NCBI RefSeq assembly: GCF_003660395.1
Contig: NZ_QXQT01000017.1
Coordinates: 1-35,159 of the forward strand
Direction: 5' to 3'
Length of the DNA stretch: 35,159 nucleotides
From: Helicobacter vulpis
Lineage (GTDB): Bacteria > Campylobacterota > Campylobacteria > Campylobacterales > Helicobacteraceae
The notes beneath the pieces are model-generated. The model was not told where the DNA came from. It did not search any database and saw only the letters and a program-made list of their open reading frames with translations. The position numbers and the translations under genes were made by a program. This document shows positions 7,259 to 16,740 of the stretch, piece by piece. Each line of letters begins with the position of its first letter. Position 1 is the first letter of the stretch.

Positions 7259-9127
7259 TTAATCCTGCAGGGCTAGGGTGCGCAAATAGCCATTTTCGCT
7301 CAACATGACATACAAACGCCCTAGTACTTCTTGTTTGTCTTCTAAATCCAACAACGCGCTCTCTTCGATCTTTTGCTTTAAGAGTCGTTCGATTTCTTTG
7401 GTGTCGTAATCCAAATCCTCTAGCGCGTCCAAGATGGTTTGGGCTTCCATGATATTTTCAATATGGTAGGGTTCTTGGCTATCTGTGTCATGGACATAGA
7501 CACAGCATTCAGTGGGGTGAGTGAAGAGATTATGGCGCATGCCTAGTACTTCTTGATAAGCCCCCACTAGAAAAAAGCCTAGAAAATATTCCTCCTCGCG
7601 CACATTCACATCGTGCAAAAAGAGGGGTTTATTTTTATTGAAACTGATCTCCCCATCGCTATCGCAAGTGATGTCCCACAGGCTCGCGCTTCTAGTGGGC
7701 GCGCTCTCTAGTTTGTGCAAGGGCATCACTGGGAAACTCTGTCTTAAGCCCCAATAATCGGGCAAGCTCTGAAAAAAGGAGCAGTTGAGCAAGTAGCGTT
7801 CTTGTACCTGTTCTTGGATTTTAATGATGTCGTTGTGATCCTTATGGCTTAAAAATCCGATGGCTTTTTTGATGATGAGATGCCCTAGCACCTCCGCATT
7901 GCTGCGATCTTGCAGATCAATATAACCCAAATCAAAGAGGGTAAAAAGCGATTCCATATGTTCTAGGCTGTCATGCAAATACTCAATGGCGTTTTTGGCG
8001 TTGATATTGTGATAGAGATCCTCCATCTCGGCCACTAGGGGGGGGTTGTGCTCCTTGAGGTGTAAAATACTCTCGTCATAATCTTGAGAGAAGAGTTCAA
8101 GCACGGGAGCGACTAAGACGGCATGCGTGGCGCTGATAAAACGCCCCGACTCAATGAAAATATTGGGCTCTAATTCTTGCTTGTGCTTGACAATCTCTTT
8201 GAGCAAAAACACCACATCCCCAGCAAATTCTTCTAGGGTGTAATTGCACTCGCATTGCTGTTTGTGTTGGGCGTACTCAATGGCCAACCCCCCCCCAATG
8301 TTCACGCTGTCCAAATTAAACGCCCCCATCTTGCGCAATTCGGCATAAATATTGCCCGCTTCTTTGAGGGCTTTTTTAAGCGGGGTGATGTCGCTAATCT
8401 GGCTACCAATATGAAAGTGAATCATGCGCAACTGGGCTAATAGGGCGTGATCCTCTAAAAGGCGCATCGCTTCTAATAGCTCGGTGCTGGCTAGGCCAAA
8501 TTTAGCATGTATCCCCGTGCTCTTAGCCCACATCCCCACCCCTGAGCTGTGCAAGCGCACCCGAATGCCAATTTTAGGGCAGAGTTTGCTACTGCTAATC
8601 CCGCGTGCGCGCGCCACTTCTAAAATAGTCTTAAGCTCGTTGAGTCCCTCAATGGTTAGAGTGATGTCTGCGCCCATGCTCGCAGCAATGAAGCCTAGCT
8701 CGATCATCTCTTTATCCTTAAAGCCATTGACCGTAATAGGCGCGCCCTCATGGACATAGCTCATCGCCAAGATGAGCTCTGCCTTACTCCCGGCCTCTAA
8801 GCCATAACGCCCCTTGAATTGCTTAGAAATCTCCACTAAGGGCAGTACAAAATGGGGCATGTGGTTGACCTTGAGGGGGAAGACCGCCCTGAAAGCCCCG
8901 CTATAGTGGTACTGGCCAATGGCCTGTGAAAACATGTTGAAAAGCTTTTCAACCTGCTTGCCAATCAGATGGGGGAAGCGCAAGAGCAAAGGCCCCTTAA
9001 AACCCTGCTCGCGCATGTCTAGGACAATCTCCATCAAGCTAGGTTTGCTGCCTGTGTTGATCTTAACCAAGCCCTCATCAATGCAAAAATCCTCTTTGCC
9101 CCAATAATCCAAACCATAAGTTTGCAT
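7259..9127 (-). CDS. speA: Biosynthetic arginine decarboxylase SpeA
   Basis: 622 residues from the ATG at 9127 (MQTYGLDYWGKEDF). PLP-dependent fold III decarboxylase: the Schiff-base lysine lies in FPLKVNHMPH, FHIGSQ and NIGGGLAIEY form the phosphate-binding side of the barrel, and IESGR follows. It converts arginine to agmatine, the first step towards putrescine, and so would feed the carboxynorspermidine dehydrogenase at the left end of the window. A GTG-type upstream start at 9166 would add 13 hydrophobic residues; AGGGG six nt before 9127 settles the shorter form. Length agrees with the H. pylori enzyme (HP0422). In H. pylori its neighbour is the cholesterol glucosyltransferase gene, here found about 16 kb away, so the locus has been rearranged. 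Confidence 0.95.
   Translation of the reverse strand: MQTYGLDYWGKEDFCIDEGLVKINTGSKPSLMEIVLDMREQGFKGPLLLRFPHLIGKQVEKLFNMFSQAIGQYHYSGAFRAVFPLKVNHMPHFVLPLVEISKQFKGRYGLEAGSKAELILAMSYVHEGAPITVNGFKDKEMIELGFIAASMGADITLTIEGLNELKTILEVARARGISSSKLCPKIGIRVRLHSSGVGMWAKSTGIHAKFGLASTELLEAMRLLEDHALLAQLRMIHFHIGSQISDITPLKKALKEAGNIYAELRKMGAFNLDSVNIGGGLAIEYAQHKQQCECNYTLEEFAGDVVFLLKEIVKHKQELEPNIFIESGRFISATHAVLVAPVLELFSQDYDESILHLKEHNPPLVAEMEDLYHNINAKNAIEYLHDSLEHMESLFTLFDLGYIDLQDRSNAEVLGHLIIKKAIGFLSHKDHNDIIKIQEQVQERYLLNCSFFQSLPDYWGLRQSFPVMPLHKLESAPTRSASLWDITCDSDGEISFNKNKPLFLHDVNVREEEYFLGFFLVGAYQEVLGMRHNLFTHPTECCVYVHDTDSQEPYHIENIMEAQTILDALEDLDYDTKEIERLLKQKIEESALLDLEDKQEVLGRLYVMLSENGYLRTLALQD
8288..8296 (-). repeat. 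G9 homopolymer inside speA
   Basis: Nine C on plus, G9 in the coding strand, encoding the three glycines of the conserved NIGGGLAIEY motif. The frame is intact at this length. Slippage here would remove about 45% of the protein. Confidence 0.6.
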
Positions 9128-9147
9128 GCACACCCCTAAAAGGACGC

Positions 9148-9153
9148 AGTATA
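9148..9153 (-). promoter_or_regulatory. -10 element (TATACT) for speA
   Basis: On the minus strand TATACT lies about 20 nt before the speA ATG, leaving a short leader that contains the AGGGG ribosome-binding site. Confidence 0.45.
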
Positions 9154-9169
9154 GCAAAATGCCCACGCT

Positions 9170-9317
9170 TTACAGCTTTGAAGCCTAAAAATATTAGTTT
9201 AAGAGATACATTCCCCAAACTTCTTCCCAAAGAGAGCGCGTTTAAACCATGTGAGTACTTGATCAATGCCATGAATGCTAGACGCATTGGTTGCTAGTGC
9301 TTTAAGTTAATATTGGC
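9170..9317. other. Spacer between speA and rnpB
   Basis: About 150 nt between divergent units. I see no tRNA, repeat or convincing small gene. A 69-residue minus-strand frame crosses it but overlaps the speA start in the wrong phase. Confidence 0.5.
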
Positions 9318-9323
9318 TATAAT
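9318..9323 (+). promoter_or_regulatory. -10 element (TATAAT) for rnpB
   Basis: Perfect TATAAT eight nt before the P1 helix of the RNase P RNA, a spacing that puts transcription start at the predicted 5' end. Confidence 0.7.
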
Positions 9324-9330
9324 GGCGCGC

Positions 9331-9645
9331 GCATGGGCGGTGGTTGCTTTGGGGATATCTCAAAGAGGAAAGTCCGAGCTACGTAAGACGGGATTCCATT
9401 TAACGGATGGCTAGCGTAAGCTAAGGGAAAGTGCCACAGAAATAAACCGCTCTTTTAGAGTAAGGGTGAAAAGGTGGGGTAAGAGCCCACCGCACCCCAA
9501 GCAATTGGGGCTGGCTAGGTAAACCCAATCCGTAGCAAGAAGTGCATGGTAAAAGTCTTAAGAAGGAGCACTTCGCATGAGGTGGGTTGTAAAGCCCATC
9601 CTAGATAAATAACCACCCACGACAGAACTCGGCTTATGCCCATGC
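9331..9645 (+). ncRNA. rnpB: RNase P RNA (bacterial type A)
   Basis: The catalytic RNA of RNase P, which trims tRNA 5' leaders. Seen directly: the 5' conserved region AGAGGAAAGTCCGAGC (from about 9364), the central ACAGAAATAAACCGC and AAGGGTGAAAAGGTG blocks, GGTAAGAGCCCACCG, and the 3' GACAGAACTCGGCTTA (9621-9636) that pairs with the 5' region to form P4. The ends GCATGGGC (9331-9338) and GCCCATGC (9638-9645) form P1, which sets the boundaries to within a few bases. rsmH starts 18 nt downstream. Confidence 0.95.
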
Positions 9646-9663
9646 CACTTAAAGAAGGATTGC

Positions 9664-10551
9664 ATGCACCAAAGCGTTTTACTCCAAGAAGTGATTCATG
9701 CCTTCGCCCCTCTAGCTTCCCTCAAAAACCCTCTTTTGATTGATTGTACCTTAGGCTTGGGGGGGCATACTCTAGCTTTATTGCAAACCTACCCTCATTT
9801 ACGCGTGATCGGCATTGATAGAGATGAGGAAGCGCTCGATCTAGCCCAACGATGCCTAGCAGACTACGCCCCGCGCTTCAGGGGCTATTATGGCGCTTAT
9901 CAAGAAGTCATCGCAAAATTGATTCAAGAGGGAGTGTGGGCGGATTGTGATGGCGTGTTGGCAGATTTGGGGGTGAGTTCTTTGCAGCTAGATAGCGATG
10001 CGCGCGGCTTTGGTTTTAGTGCGCCCACTTTGGACATGCGCATGGACACTAATGCCTCCTTGAGCGCGTATAAGGTGATCAACCACTACAGCCCCTACGA
10101 ATTAGAACGCGTGTTGGAGCGCGGAGAGGTGCGCGGGGCTAAAAAAATCGCCTCTCTCATCGTACAAAGACGACACCAACGCTTGTTTGAAGAAGCCAAA
10201 GACTTAGCCAGTTTTTTAAGCGCGCACACCAAACGCCACAAGCACCATCCGGCCACTTTAGTGTTTCAGGCAGTCCGCATGGAAGTCAATGACGAAATGG
10301 GCAATTTGCGCGCGCTTTTAGATCATACCAAAGAGTTAAAACACGCCTTGTTGGTCATCATTTCCTTCCATTCTTTAGAGGATAGACAAGTCAAACATGC
10401 CTTTAAAGAGTTTGCCCCAGATTATGGCTTAAATTTGAGCAAAAAGCCCATCACCCCCAGCGCGCTAGAATTGCAACAAAATCCTAGATCACGGAGTGCT
10501 AAAATGCGTATTTTTCATTTTCAAGGTTCCCCATGCCACAACAAGCTCTAG
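9664..10551 (+). CDS. rsmH: 16S rRNA (cytosine-1402-N4) methyltransferase RsmH
   Basis: 295 residues starting MHQSVLLQEVI, the near-universal N-terminus of RsmH/MraW. SAM site DCTLGLGGHTLALL, then GVLADLGVSSLQLD, LDMRMD, LVFQAVRMEVNDE and ISFHSLEDR are all in order. It methylates C1402 in the decoding centre of 16S rRNA. The AAGGA at about 9655 supports the ATG. The 3' end overlaps the next gene by 19 nt, the usual rsmH-ftsL arrangement of division clusters (HP0707-HP0708 in H. pylori). Confidence 0.97.
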   Translation: MHQSVLLQEVIHAFAPLASLKNPLLIDCTLGLGGHTLALLQTYPHLRVIGIDRDEEALDLAQRCLADYAPRFRGYYGAYQEVIAKLIQEGVWADCDGVLADLGVSSLQLDSDARGFGFSAPTLDMRMDTNASLSAYKVINHYSPYELERVLERGEVRGAKKIASLIVQRRHQRLFEEAKDLASFLSAHTKRHKHHPATLVFQAVRMEVNDEMGNLRALLDHTKELKHALLVIISFHSLEDRQVKHAFKEFAPDYGLNLSKKPITPSALELQQNPRSRSAKMRIFHFQGSPCHNKL

Positions 10552-10850
10552 AACATGCAGAAGAACGGCGTTTGCGCGCGAGCGCGCAAGAGAGAAACGC
10601 GTTGTTTAGCGATCAAGTCCACGAACGGCAGGGTCTCCCCATTGCGTGGTTGCTCATGGTGATCGTGGGGTTGATCTTATCCCTAGTGCTCTTTGCCCCT
10701 AAAATTTACTTGACAAACAACATCTACTATACAAGCCGCGCGATTCAAAAGCTCAAAGGTCAAGAAAACCTACTTCAAGAAGAAAAACGCCAACTCCAAC
10801 TAGAATTAGAAAAACAACGTTACAAATACACCATAGAGAACATGCCCTAA
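10533..10850 (+). CDS. FtsL-like small bitopic divisome protein
   Basis: 105 residues: a charged cytoplasmic N-terminus rich in Arg/Glu, one transmembrane helix at about residues 37-58 (AWLLMVIVGLILSLVLFAP), then a periplasmic stretch with Leu/Glu/Gln heptad character (QKLKGQENLLQEEKRQLQLE) ending in RYKYTIENMP. This topology, and the place directly after and overlapping rsmH, match FtsL, which with FtsB/FtsQ activates septal peptidoglycan synthesis. FtsL sequences are poorly conserved, so this rests on topology and context. Probable counterpart of HP0708. Confidence 0.7.
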   Translation: MPQQALEHAEERRLRASAQERNALFSDQVHERQGLPIAWLLMVIVGLILSLVLFAPKIYLTNNIYYTSRAIQKLKGQENLLQEEKRQLQLELEKQRYKYTIENMP

Positions 10851-10871
10851 TGCCCCCAAAGAGAGGGCATG
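10841..10871. terminator. Inverted repeat after the ftsL-like gene
   Basis: CATGCCCT (10841-10848, overlapping the stop codon) and AGGGCATG (10864-10871) form an 8-bp perfect stem with a 15-nt loop in a convergent gap. There is no T tract, so intrinsic termination is not assured. Confidence 0.4.
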
Positions 10872-10890
10872 GGTAGAAGGCCAAAATCAG

Positions 10891-11733
10891 CTAGGAATGC
10901 GCGTGGGCGTGGGGGTGGCTTGCATGAGGATGGGCTTGGTTTGCGTGGGGGTTTTTACCCATGTTATGGGGATTGCCCTGTGCGCCCACATAGGTAATTC
11001 GACCGTGTGCGTCAATGTCATAAGCTTGGCCAAAGCCCCTTACAAAACGCCCGCGCATAAATTCAAGCTTAATGAGATGGAAATCTTGCATGTGGCGGAT
11101 GGTGTCTAGGCCCCTGCCCTTGCCATGCCTGGCTAGAAAATTGTCATACACTTTGTCAAACTCCGCGCCCCTCTCCATGAAGTGTACACGGGTTTTATAG
11201 CGTAGGCGTTTGCGCAAAATAGGGGATTTTGAGCTCACTTCATCCTCTAAGAACATGATTTCTACATTGTCTGGATGCGCTTTGAGACTGCTGAAATGCT
11301 CGGCAACCTCGCTCACATAAATGTAAAACTGGGTGTGATCGCCCTCTTGGCAGGAGAGCAACGCGCTGTAAGAACACACCACTTCATTTTGGGGGTTGAG
11401 GCTGGCCACGCACACACTGCTAAAGGCATTTCTAAAGGCCTCTAAATCGGCGCGGACATTTTCTAAATCTGTGGTTTGGGGCACGGACTTGCACAGCTCA
11501 ATAATGGCATGTTTGATGTCCTCAAGCTTGGCCACTTTAGCAGGGTAGTCAATTTTTTGCACTTGTTCCTCTGCTTTGTCTTTGAGCCTGTAGGCAATTT
11601 CAATGAACTCTGTGGTGGCATTTTTCAAGCGCACATCTACCGCGTCTTTGATCTGGCCAAATTTGGCAAGCAAAGCCTTCATATCCTGCACATGATTTTG
11701 GTTCATGTGATCCAAGATGAATTTTAAATCCAT
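10891..11733 (-). CDS. hugZ: HugZ-type heme oxygenase with His-rich C-terminal tail
   Basis: 280 residues. The N-terminal FILDHMNQNHVQDMKALL segment and the later split-barrel core (VVCSYSALLSCQEGD; FYIYVSEVAEHFSSL; RGRFVRGFGQAYDID) match HugZ (HP0318), which opens heme to biliverdin, CO and iron for iron supply. In H. pylori HugZ a C-terminal His helps hold heme; here that region (GNPHNMGKNPH) runs into an extra tail with eight His among the last 28 or so residues, ending HPHAHAHS. The protein is longer than the roughly 250-residue H. pylori form because of this tail and an expanded N-terminal part. ATG with GGGAG upstream. It is divergent from manC. Confidence 0.88.
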   Translation of the reverse strand: MDLKFILDHMNQNHVQDMKALLAKFGQIKDAVDVRLKNATTEFIEIAYRLKDKAEEQVQKIDYPAKVAKLEDIKHAIIELCKSVPQTTDLENVRADLEAFRNAFSSVCVASLNPQNEVVCSYSALLSCQEGDHTQFYIYVSEVAEHFSSLKAHPDNVEIMFLEDEVSSKSPILRKRLRYKTRVHFMERGAEFDKVYDNFLARHGKGRGLDTIRHMQDFHLIKLEFMRGRFVRGFGQAYDIDAHGRITYVGAQGNPHNMGKNPHANQAHPHASHPHAHAHS

Positions 11734-11814
11734 ACAAAACTCCCGTTTTTAAAATTTTAAGGCTTTGTACCCTAGCATAATAGAATTAACTCACGATTTA
11801 CCTTAGGAGTCAAA

Positions 11815-13191
11815 ATGGTCCATGTTGTGTTGAGCGGGGGGAGCGGCAAGAGGTTATGGCCTCTGAGTCGCAGCGCGTTCCCTAAACAATTTCTCAAACT
11901 CTATCAAGAAGAGAGTCTCTTTGGCTTGACTTTAAAACGCCTGCAGGATCCAAAGGCGCGTTTTTTAGTGGTGTGCAACCAAGCGCATTATTTCCACGCT
12001 TTAGAAGAAGTGAGTGGGGCGCATTTGGAGGCGCGCACGCAGTTTATACTAGAAACAGCCCCCAAGAACACCATGAACGCGTTAATACTAGCCAGCTTGG
12101 CTTGCGCCCCAGAAGAAATTCTTTGCATCAGTCCCACCGATCACCTCATGGACTCCCAAGCGTTCCAATGTGCCCTAGAGCAGGCCTTGCCCTTAGCCCA
12201 GCAAAATAAAATGGTCCTCTTTGGCATTGCCAGCCCCCCTAGCAGTGAATACGGCTTGATTGAGTGCGATCGATCCTTGCAGATTGTGGGTTTTGTAGAA
12301 AAACCCACCCTTGCACAAATCGCCCAATTACAGGCCAAGCCAGAGAGAGAGTTTTTCATCAATAGCGGCATGTTCGTCTTCAAGGCGCGCGCATTTTTGC
12401 AAGAATGCGCCTTGCATGTCCCTGCCATGCTCCAAGCCTGTCAAGAAGTGTACGCGCAGGCCAAACGCCTCCCCAATTTGCTCAAATGCGATGGCATGGA
12501 GGGGCTCACAGAGGGGAGTGTGGATGTGTGTTTGTGGCAGAAATCCCAAAACCTAGTCCTTGTGCCCTTTAAGGGCATGTGGCGCGATGTGGGGCATTTT
12601 TTGAGTCTCAAGCAGAGTTTGCGCGCAGATTCTAACAAGAATGTGTGCCATCAGGGTATGCTAGAGAGCCACCATGCAAGCCATAATTATGTCTTTAGCG
12701 CACAAAATAAATTGGTGTGCTTGCTGGGAGTACAAGAGTGCGTGGTGGTGGATAGCAAAGACGCCTTGCTCATCGCGCAATACAGCCATTTGGACGCTCT
12801 AAAAGATGTTGTGGGCAAATTGCAACAAGATCATCCCGAGTTGGTCAAAACCCACGCGTTAGAATACCGCCCATGGGGGAGTTTTGAAGTGCTCTTAGAA
12901 CACCCCACTTTTAAGGTCAAATTATTAGAAATCACCCCCCATAAACGCTTGAGCTTGCAAAGACACCAACACCGCAGCGAGCACTGGGTGGTGGTGCAGG
13001 GGGTGGCCAGTGTGGTGTTAGAAGAGCGCAACCTAGAGGTACATGCCAATGAGAGCATCTTCATCAAACAGGGGCAGGTACATAGGCTAGGGAATGCCAC
13101 AGAGATGCCCTTAAAAATCTTAGAAGTGCAATGCGGGGTGTGCGATGAAGGGGACATCGAACGCCTAGAAGACGATTACAAACGCCCTTAA
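11815..13191 (+). CDS. manC: Mannose-1-phosphate guanylyltransferase / mannose-6-phosphate isomerase
   Basis: 458 residues of the bifunctional type II class. The N-terminal nucleotidyltransferase shows LSGGSGKRLWPLSR (residues about 6-19) and PKQFLKL, then ISPTDHLM and GFVEKPT, plus NSGMFVFKA. The C-terminal cupin begins at YRPWGSFEVL and carries KRLSLQRHQHRSEHW. It makes GDP-mannose from fructose-6-phosphate and mannose-1-phosphate via both activities. TTAGGAGT lies upstream of the ATG. gmd follows within 10 nt, as in HP0043-HP0044, so the pair supplies GDP-4-keto-6-deoxymannose for LPS sugars. Confidence 0.95.
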   Translation: MVHVVLSGGSGKRLWPLSRSAFPKQFLKLYQEESLFGLTLKRLQDPKARFLVVCNQAHYFHALEEVSGAHLEARTQFILETAPKNTMNALILASLACAPEEILCISPTDHLMDSQAFQCALEQALPLAQQNKMVLFGIASPPSSEYGLIECDRSLQIVGFVEKPTLAQIAQLQAKPEREFFINSGMFVFKARAFLQECALHVPAMLQACQEVYAQAKRLPNLLKCDGMEGLTEGSVDVCLWQKSQNLVLVPFKGMWRDVGHFLSLKQSLRADSNKNVCHQGMLESHHASHNYVFSAQNKLVCLLGVQECVVVDSKDALLIAQYSHLDALKDVVGKLQQDHPELVKTHALEYRPWGSFEVLLEHPTFKVKLLEITPHKRLSLQRHQHRSEHWVVVQGVASVVLEERNLEVHANESIFIKQGQVHRLGNATEMPLKILEVQCGVCDEGDIERLEDDYKRP

Positions 13192-13200
13192 AGGATGGAG

Positions 13201-14295
13201 ATGAAAAAAATTGCTTTGATCACCGGGATTACAGGTCAGGATGGGAGTTATTTAGCGCGCCACTTGCTGGACTTGGGCTATGAGGTACATGGGGTTAAAC
13301 GGCGCAGCTCTTCTTTTAACACCAGCCGCATTGATGGCATTTATGAGGATGTGCACAGCCAGCATGTGCGCTTCTTTCTGCACTATGGCGATCTCACCGA
13401 TTCGAGCAATCTGATCAGTTTGATCGCCAAGATTCGCCCTACAGAAATCTACAATCTGGCCGCCCAAAGCCATGTACAAGTTTCTTTTGAGATGCCCGAA
13501 TACACGGCTAATGTGGACGCATTGGGTACTTTGCGCATTTTAGAGGCCATGCGCTTGTTGGGTTTATCCCAAACGCGTTTTTATCAGGCTAGCACTTCTG
13601 AACTCTATGGGGAGGTGTTGCAAACCCCCCAAAATGAAGACACCCCCTTTAATCCTAGAAGCCCCTACGCTGTCGCCAAACTCTATGGCTTTTATATCAC
13701 CAAAAACTACCGCGAGGCCTATGGCATGTTTGCAGTCAATGGGATTTTATTCAATCATGAAAGCCCAGTGAGGGGGGAAACCTTTGTTACGCGCAAGATC
13801 ACCATGGCCATTGCGCGCATGCTCTATGGCCTGCAAGAATGTCTCTATTTGGGCAATTTGGACGCGCAACGCGATTATGGCCATGCTAAAGATTATGTAC
13901 AAGCCATGCACTTGATCTTGCAACACAGCCAGCCGGTAGATTATGTCGTGGCCAGTGGGCAGACCATGAGCATTCGCGAATTTAGCGCGCGTTGCTTTGC
14001 CCAAGTGGGGGTGATCTTAGAATTTCAAGGCGAGGGCTTAGATGAAAAGGGCGTAGTGGTGGGCTTTAAACCCAGCGCGCTCTTCAAGGAAGCGATGCCT
14101 TTTGCATTGCACCAAGTGGTGATTAGAGTGGATCCGCGCTACTTTAGACCTACAGAAGTGGATCTATTGCTAGGCGACCCCTCTAAGATTGAAAGAGAAT
14201 TGGGCTGGAAACGCCAATATGGCATAGAGGAGCTCATCACCGACATGCTAGGCAGTGATCTAGCCCTAGCCAAGAAGCAAGCCCTATTGGCTTAG
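13201..14295 (+). CDS. gmd: GDP-mannose 4,6-dehydratase
   Basis: 364 residues from the ATG at 13201 ([20 protein letters not shown]). The SDR signature is complete: NAD site [10 protein letters not shown], the catalytic Thr-Ser-Glu in [10 protein letters not shown], and YAVAK (Tyr-x3-Lys); [13 protein letters not shown] follows. It produces GDP-4-keto-6-deoxymannose, precursor of GDP-fucose or GDP-rhamnose. An ATG at 13195 is open, but the AAGGA is only one base before it, while spacing to 13201 is about seven. In H. pylori the next gene is the fucose synthase (nolK/fcl); here the next gene is convergent and unrelated, and overlaps the gmd stop by 4 nt. Confidence 0.95.
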   Translation: MKKIALITGITGQDGSYLARHLLDLGYEVHGVKRRSSSFNTSRIDGIYEDVHSQHVRFFLHYGDLTDSSNLISLIAKIRPTEIYNLAAQSHVQVSFEMPEYTANVDALGTLRILEAMRLLGLSQTRFYQASTSELYGEVLQTPQNEDTPFNPRSPYAVAKLYGFYITKNYREAYGMFAVNGILFNHESPVRGETFVTRKITMAIARMLYGLQECLYLGNLDAQRDYGHAKDYVQAMHLILQHSQPVDYVVASGQTMSIREFSARCFAQVGVILEFQGEGLDEKGVVVGFKPSALFKEAMPFALHQVVIRVDPRYFRPTEVDLLLGDPSKIERELGWKRQYGIEELITDMLGSDLALAKKQALLA

Positions 14296-15611
14296 GGCAC
14301 AAAACGCCCGGGTTTTTTCCACCACCCCTGCCTATAAGCCCAATAGAAAACCCCCGCGCGCACATAGGTTTCTGCACAGATGACCAAAAACAGCCATTGG
14401 ACATCCATCCCTGTTTTGAGCAAGAGATACATCGGCACGATGCGCAAACTCCACAGACTGAGCGTGTTGATGTAGAGTGAAACCTTGGCCATCCCCGCGC
14501 CCCGAAACGCCCCATCTAGTACGAATAAGAACATCAGGGGCACTTGGGACACCCCTACAGCACTCAAATACCATGACGCCACTTGTACCACCGCAGGATT
14601 GTGCGTGAACACTGAAGCAAAGGGTTTAGCAAAGATCACCATGAGTACGCCCAAAACGCCCAAGAGGGAGCCGGCCACTTTGAGCGTGGCGCGGATATAG
14701 TCTTGGGCCATTTGGACTTGATTAGCCCCTAAATTCTGCCCCACCAAGACCATGCACGCGATGGTAAAGCCCAAACCGGGCATGAAGCTGAAAGTTTCTA
14801 CACGCAAACCCACTTGCATGCCTGCCAAAATTGCATCGCCATAACTGGCGACAAATTTAGCCACCAAAGTCATAGAAAAGAGACTCAAGAGCCGCTCAAA
14901 GCCAGAGGGCCAGCCCACATGCCAAGCGCGTTTGAAAATCCCCCAATCAAATCTCCAACAGAATTTTAAGGGGGTGTTTTTCAAGGCGATTACCCCAAAT
15001 AAGACACTCAATTCTAAGAACGCCACAATCACATTTGCCCAAGCCGCCCCGGCGATGTCCAAGCGCATAAACCCCCAATCCCCAAAAATGAGCGCTTGGT
15101 TGAGAAACAGACAAATCCCACTCATTAGGGTTTTGATGAGCAGGGGGGTTAGGGTGTCAGAGAGGCTTGCTAGGGCGGCGACCATGACATTTTTTAGAAA
15201 AATAGCGGGCATGGCAAAGATGAAGATCTCTAGGTAATGGCGCGCTAACGCGCTTGCCTGCGCGCTCAAACCCATCCACGAGATAAAAAACCCAATCCCC
15301 CCAAATCCTAACGCGCACGCGCCCATGCACAGCACACTCGCGCCTATTAAAATGCTAGAATAACCCACCGACACGCTTTCTAAATCCTGCGCGCCCACAA
15401 GGCGACTGAGCATCGCATTAGTGCCAATAAAAAAGATAGAATTTAGAGAATAAAATAGCAAGAGGTATTGCAAACCCACCCCCATGGCCACGATGTGCGC
15501 ATCGGAGAGTTTCCCCATAAACACGATGGAGATGGCTAATACAAAGATTTCTAAGAAATTATTGCTCGCAGAGGGCAGGGCGAGTGTGAGAATTTTTTTG
15601 AACTTTTCCAT
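14292..15611 (-). CDS. MATE-family multidrug/metabolite exporter
   Basis: 439 residues, about twelve hydrophobic helices in two similar halves, with hallmark stretches [20 protein letters not shown] at the start and [20 protein letters not shown] in the second half, typical of the NorM/DinF superfamily. These antiporters expel cationic compounds using Na+ or H+. The start follows TAAGGGTT-type sequence poorly; the ATG at 15611 gives the normal family length. It is divergent from nrdB and convergent with gmd. Substrate unknown. Confidence 0.88.
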   Translation of the reverse strand: MEKFKKILTLALPSASNNFLEIFVLAISIVFMGKLSDAHIVAMGVGLQYLLLFYSLNSIFFIGTNAMLSRLVGAQDLESVSVGYSSILIGASVLCMGACALGFGGIGFFISWMGLSAQASALARHYLEIFIFAMPAIFLKNVMVAALASLSDTLTPLLIKTLMSGICLFLNQALIFGDWGFMRLDIAGAAWANVIVAFLELSVLFGVIALKNTPLKFCWRFDWGIFKRAWHVGWPSGFERLLSLFSMTLVAKFVASYGDAILAGMQVGLRVETFSFMPGLGFTIACMVLVGQNLGANQVQMAQDYIRATLKVAGSLLGVLGVLMVIFAKPFASVFTHNPAVVQVASWYLSAVGVSQVPLMFLFVLDGAFRGAGMAKVSLYINTLSLWSLRIVPMYLLLKTGMDVQWLFLVICAETYVRAGVFYWAYRQGWWKKPGRFVP

Positions 15612-15658
15612 AAGGGTTATGCTAGCACATCTTCACCCAATAATAAGTTTGCATGGGG

Positions 15659-15664
15659 TATAGT
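15659..15664 (+). promoter_or_regulatory. -10 element (TATAGT) for nrdB operon
   Basis: TATAGT about 26 nt upstream of the nrdB ATG, in the 79-nt divergent spacer with the MATE gene. Confidence 0.45.
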
Positions 15665-15690
15665 GGACGATCAAATCCTTTTTAAAGCGT

Positions 15691-16740
15691 ATGGACATGA
15701 AAGAAGAATTAGACAGCTCTCTTAAACGCAAAAAAATTTACAACCCCCAATCTGTGGAGCCCGCCCAGAAGCGCTCAATCTTTGGGGGCAATCCTACCGG
15801 GATGTTCGATCTCAACCAGATCAAATACCAATGGGCGCATAAGTTGTGGAAGACCATGCTGCACAACACTTGGTTTCCCGAAGAAGTAGGCATGCATGGG
15901 GATAAAACCCATTATCTCAAGCTCAGTACCCAAGAGAAAATCGGTTACGATCGCGCGTTAGCCCAGCTCATCTTTATGGACAGCTTGCAGACAAATAATC
16001 TCATTGACAATATCAATCCCTTCATCACCAGCCCTGAAATCAATCTCTGTTTGGTGCGTCAAGCCTATGAAGAAGCCCTGCATAGCCATAGTTATGCGGT
16101 GATGGTGGAGAGCATTAGCGCCAATAGCGATGAAATCTATGAGATGTGGCGCACCGATGAGGCGTTGAAAAACAAGAACGATTGTGTCGCGCAAGTTTAT
16201 ATGGATTTGGCACACACCCAAACCGAGCACAATTTGCTCAAAGCCCTCTTTGCTAACCAAATTTTAGAGGGCATTTATTTTTACAGCGGGTTTAGCTTTT
16301 TCTACGCATTGGCTAGAAGTGGCAAAATGCTAGGGTCTGCCCAGATGATTCGCTTTATCCAACGCGATGAGGTTACCCACCTCGCCCTTTTTCAAAACAT
16401 GATCAACGCCCTCAAGAAAGAGAGAAGAGATCTTTTTACCCCCGATCTCATTAAAGAGGTACAAGAGATGTTTCACCAAGCCGTAGAATTGGAGAGCACA
16501 TGGGGGCGCATCATCACCCAGGGCGAGATTTTAGACTTAAACCCGGTCAATCTGCGCGCCTATATTGAGTACTTGGCCGATACGCGCTTGCATGCCGTGG
16601 GCTTGCCCAAGCTCTACCACACCAAGCACCCCATCAGATGGGTTGATCAATTTGCCAGTTTCAACGACCAACGCTCCAATTTCTTTGAGGCGCGGGTGAG
16701 CAATTACGCCAAGGGCGCGTTGAGCTTTGAAGGGTTTTGA
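15691..16740 (+). CDS. nrdB: Class I ribonucleotide reductase small subunit NrdB
   Basis: 349 residues. Diiron ligands and the radical Tyr are visible: EEALHSHSY gives the Glu-x2-His-x3-Tyr arrangement, QTEHNLLKA and [10 protein letters not shown] the second-half Glu/His set. NrdB holds the tyrosyl radical needed by NrdA for deoxynucleotide synthesis. ATG at 15691 or the in-frame ATG at 15697 ([13 protein letters not shown]); no strong ribosome-binding site decides. It leads a tight unit: the pcm ATG overlaps its TGA by one base, and the order nrdB-pcm-permease-truA equals HP0364 to HP0361 in H. pylori. Confidence 0.95.
   Translation: MDMKEELDSSLKRKKIYNPQSVEPAQKRSIFGGNPTGMFDLNQIKYQWAHKLWKTMLHNTWFPEEVGMHGDKTHYLKLSTQEKIGYDRALAQLIFMDSLQTNNLIDNINPFITSPEINLCLVRQAYEEALHSHSYAVMVESISANSDEIYEMWRTDEALKNKNDCVAQVYMDLAHTQTEHNLLKALFANQILEGIYFYSGFSFFYALARSGKMLGSAQMIRFIQRDEVTHLALFQNMINALKKERRDLFTPDLIKEVQEMFHQAVELESTWGRIITQGEILDLNPVNLRAYIEYLADTRLHAVGLPKLYHTKHPIRWVDQFASFNDQRSNFFEARVSNYAKGALSFEGF

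Noticed and set aside
9078-9287. 69-residue minus-strand ORF between speA and rnpB
   Set aside because: Overlaps the speA start out of phase, and the speA promoter lies inside it.
12141-12638. Several overlapping ORFs in manC
   Set aside because: Shadows; manC itself shows complete motifs over this stretch.
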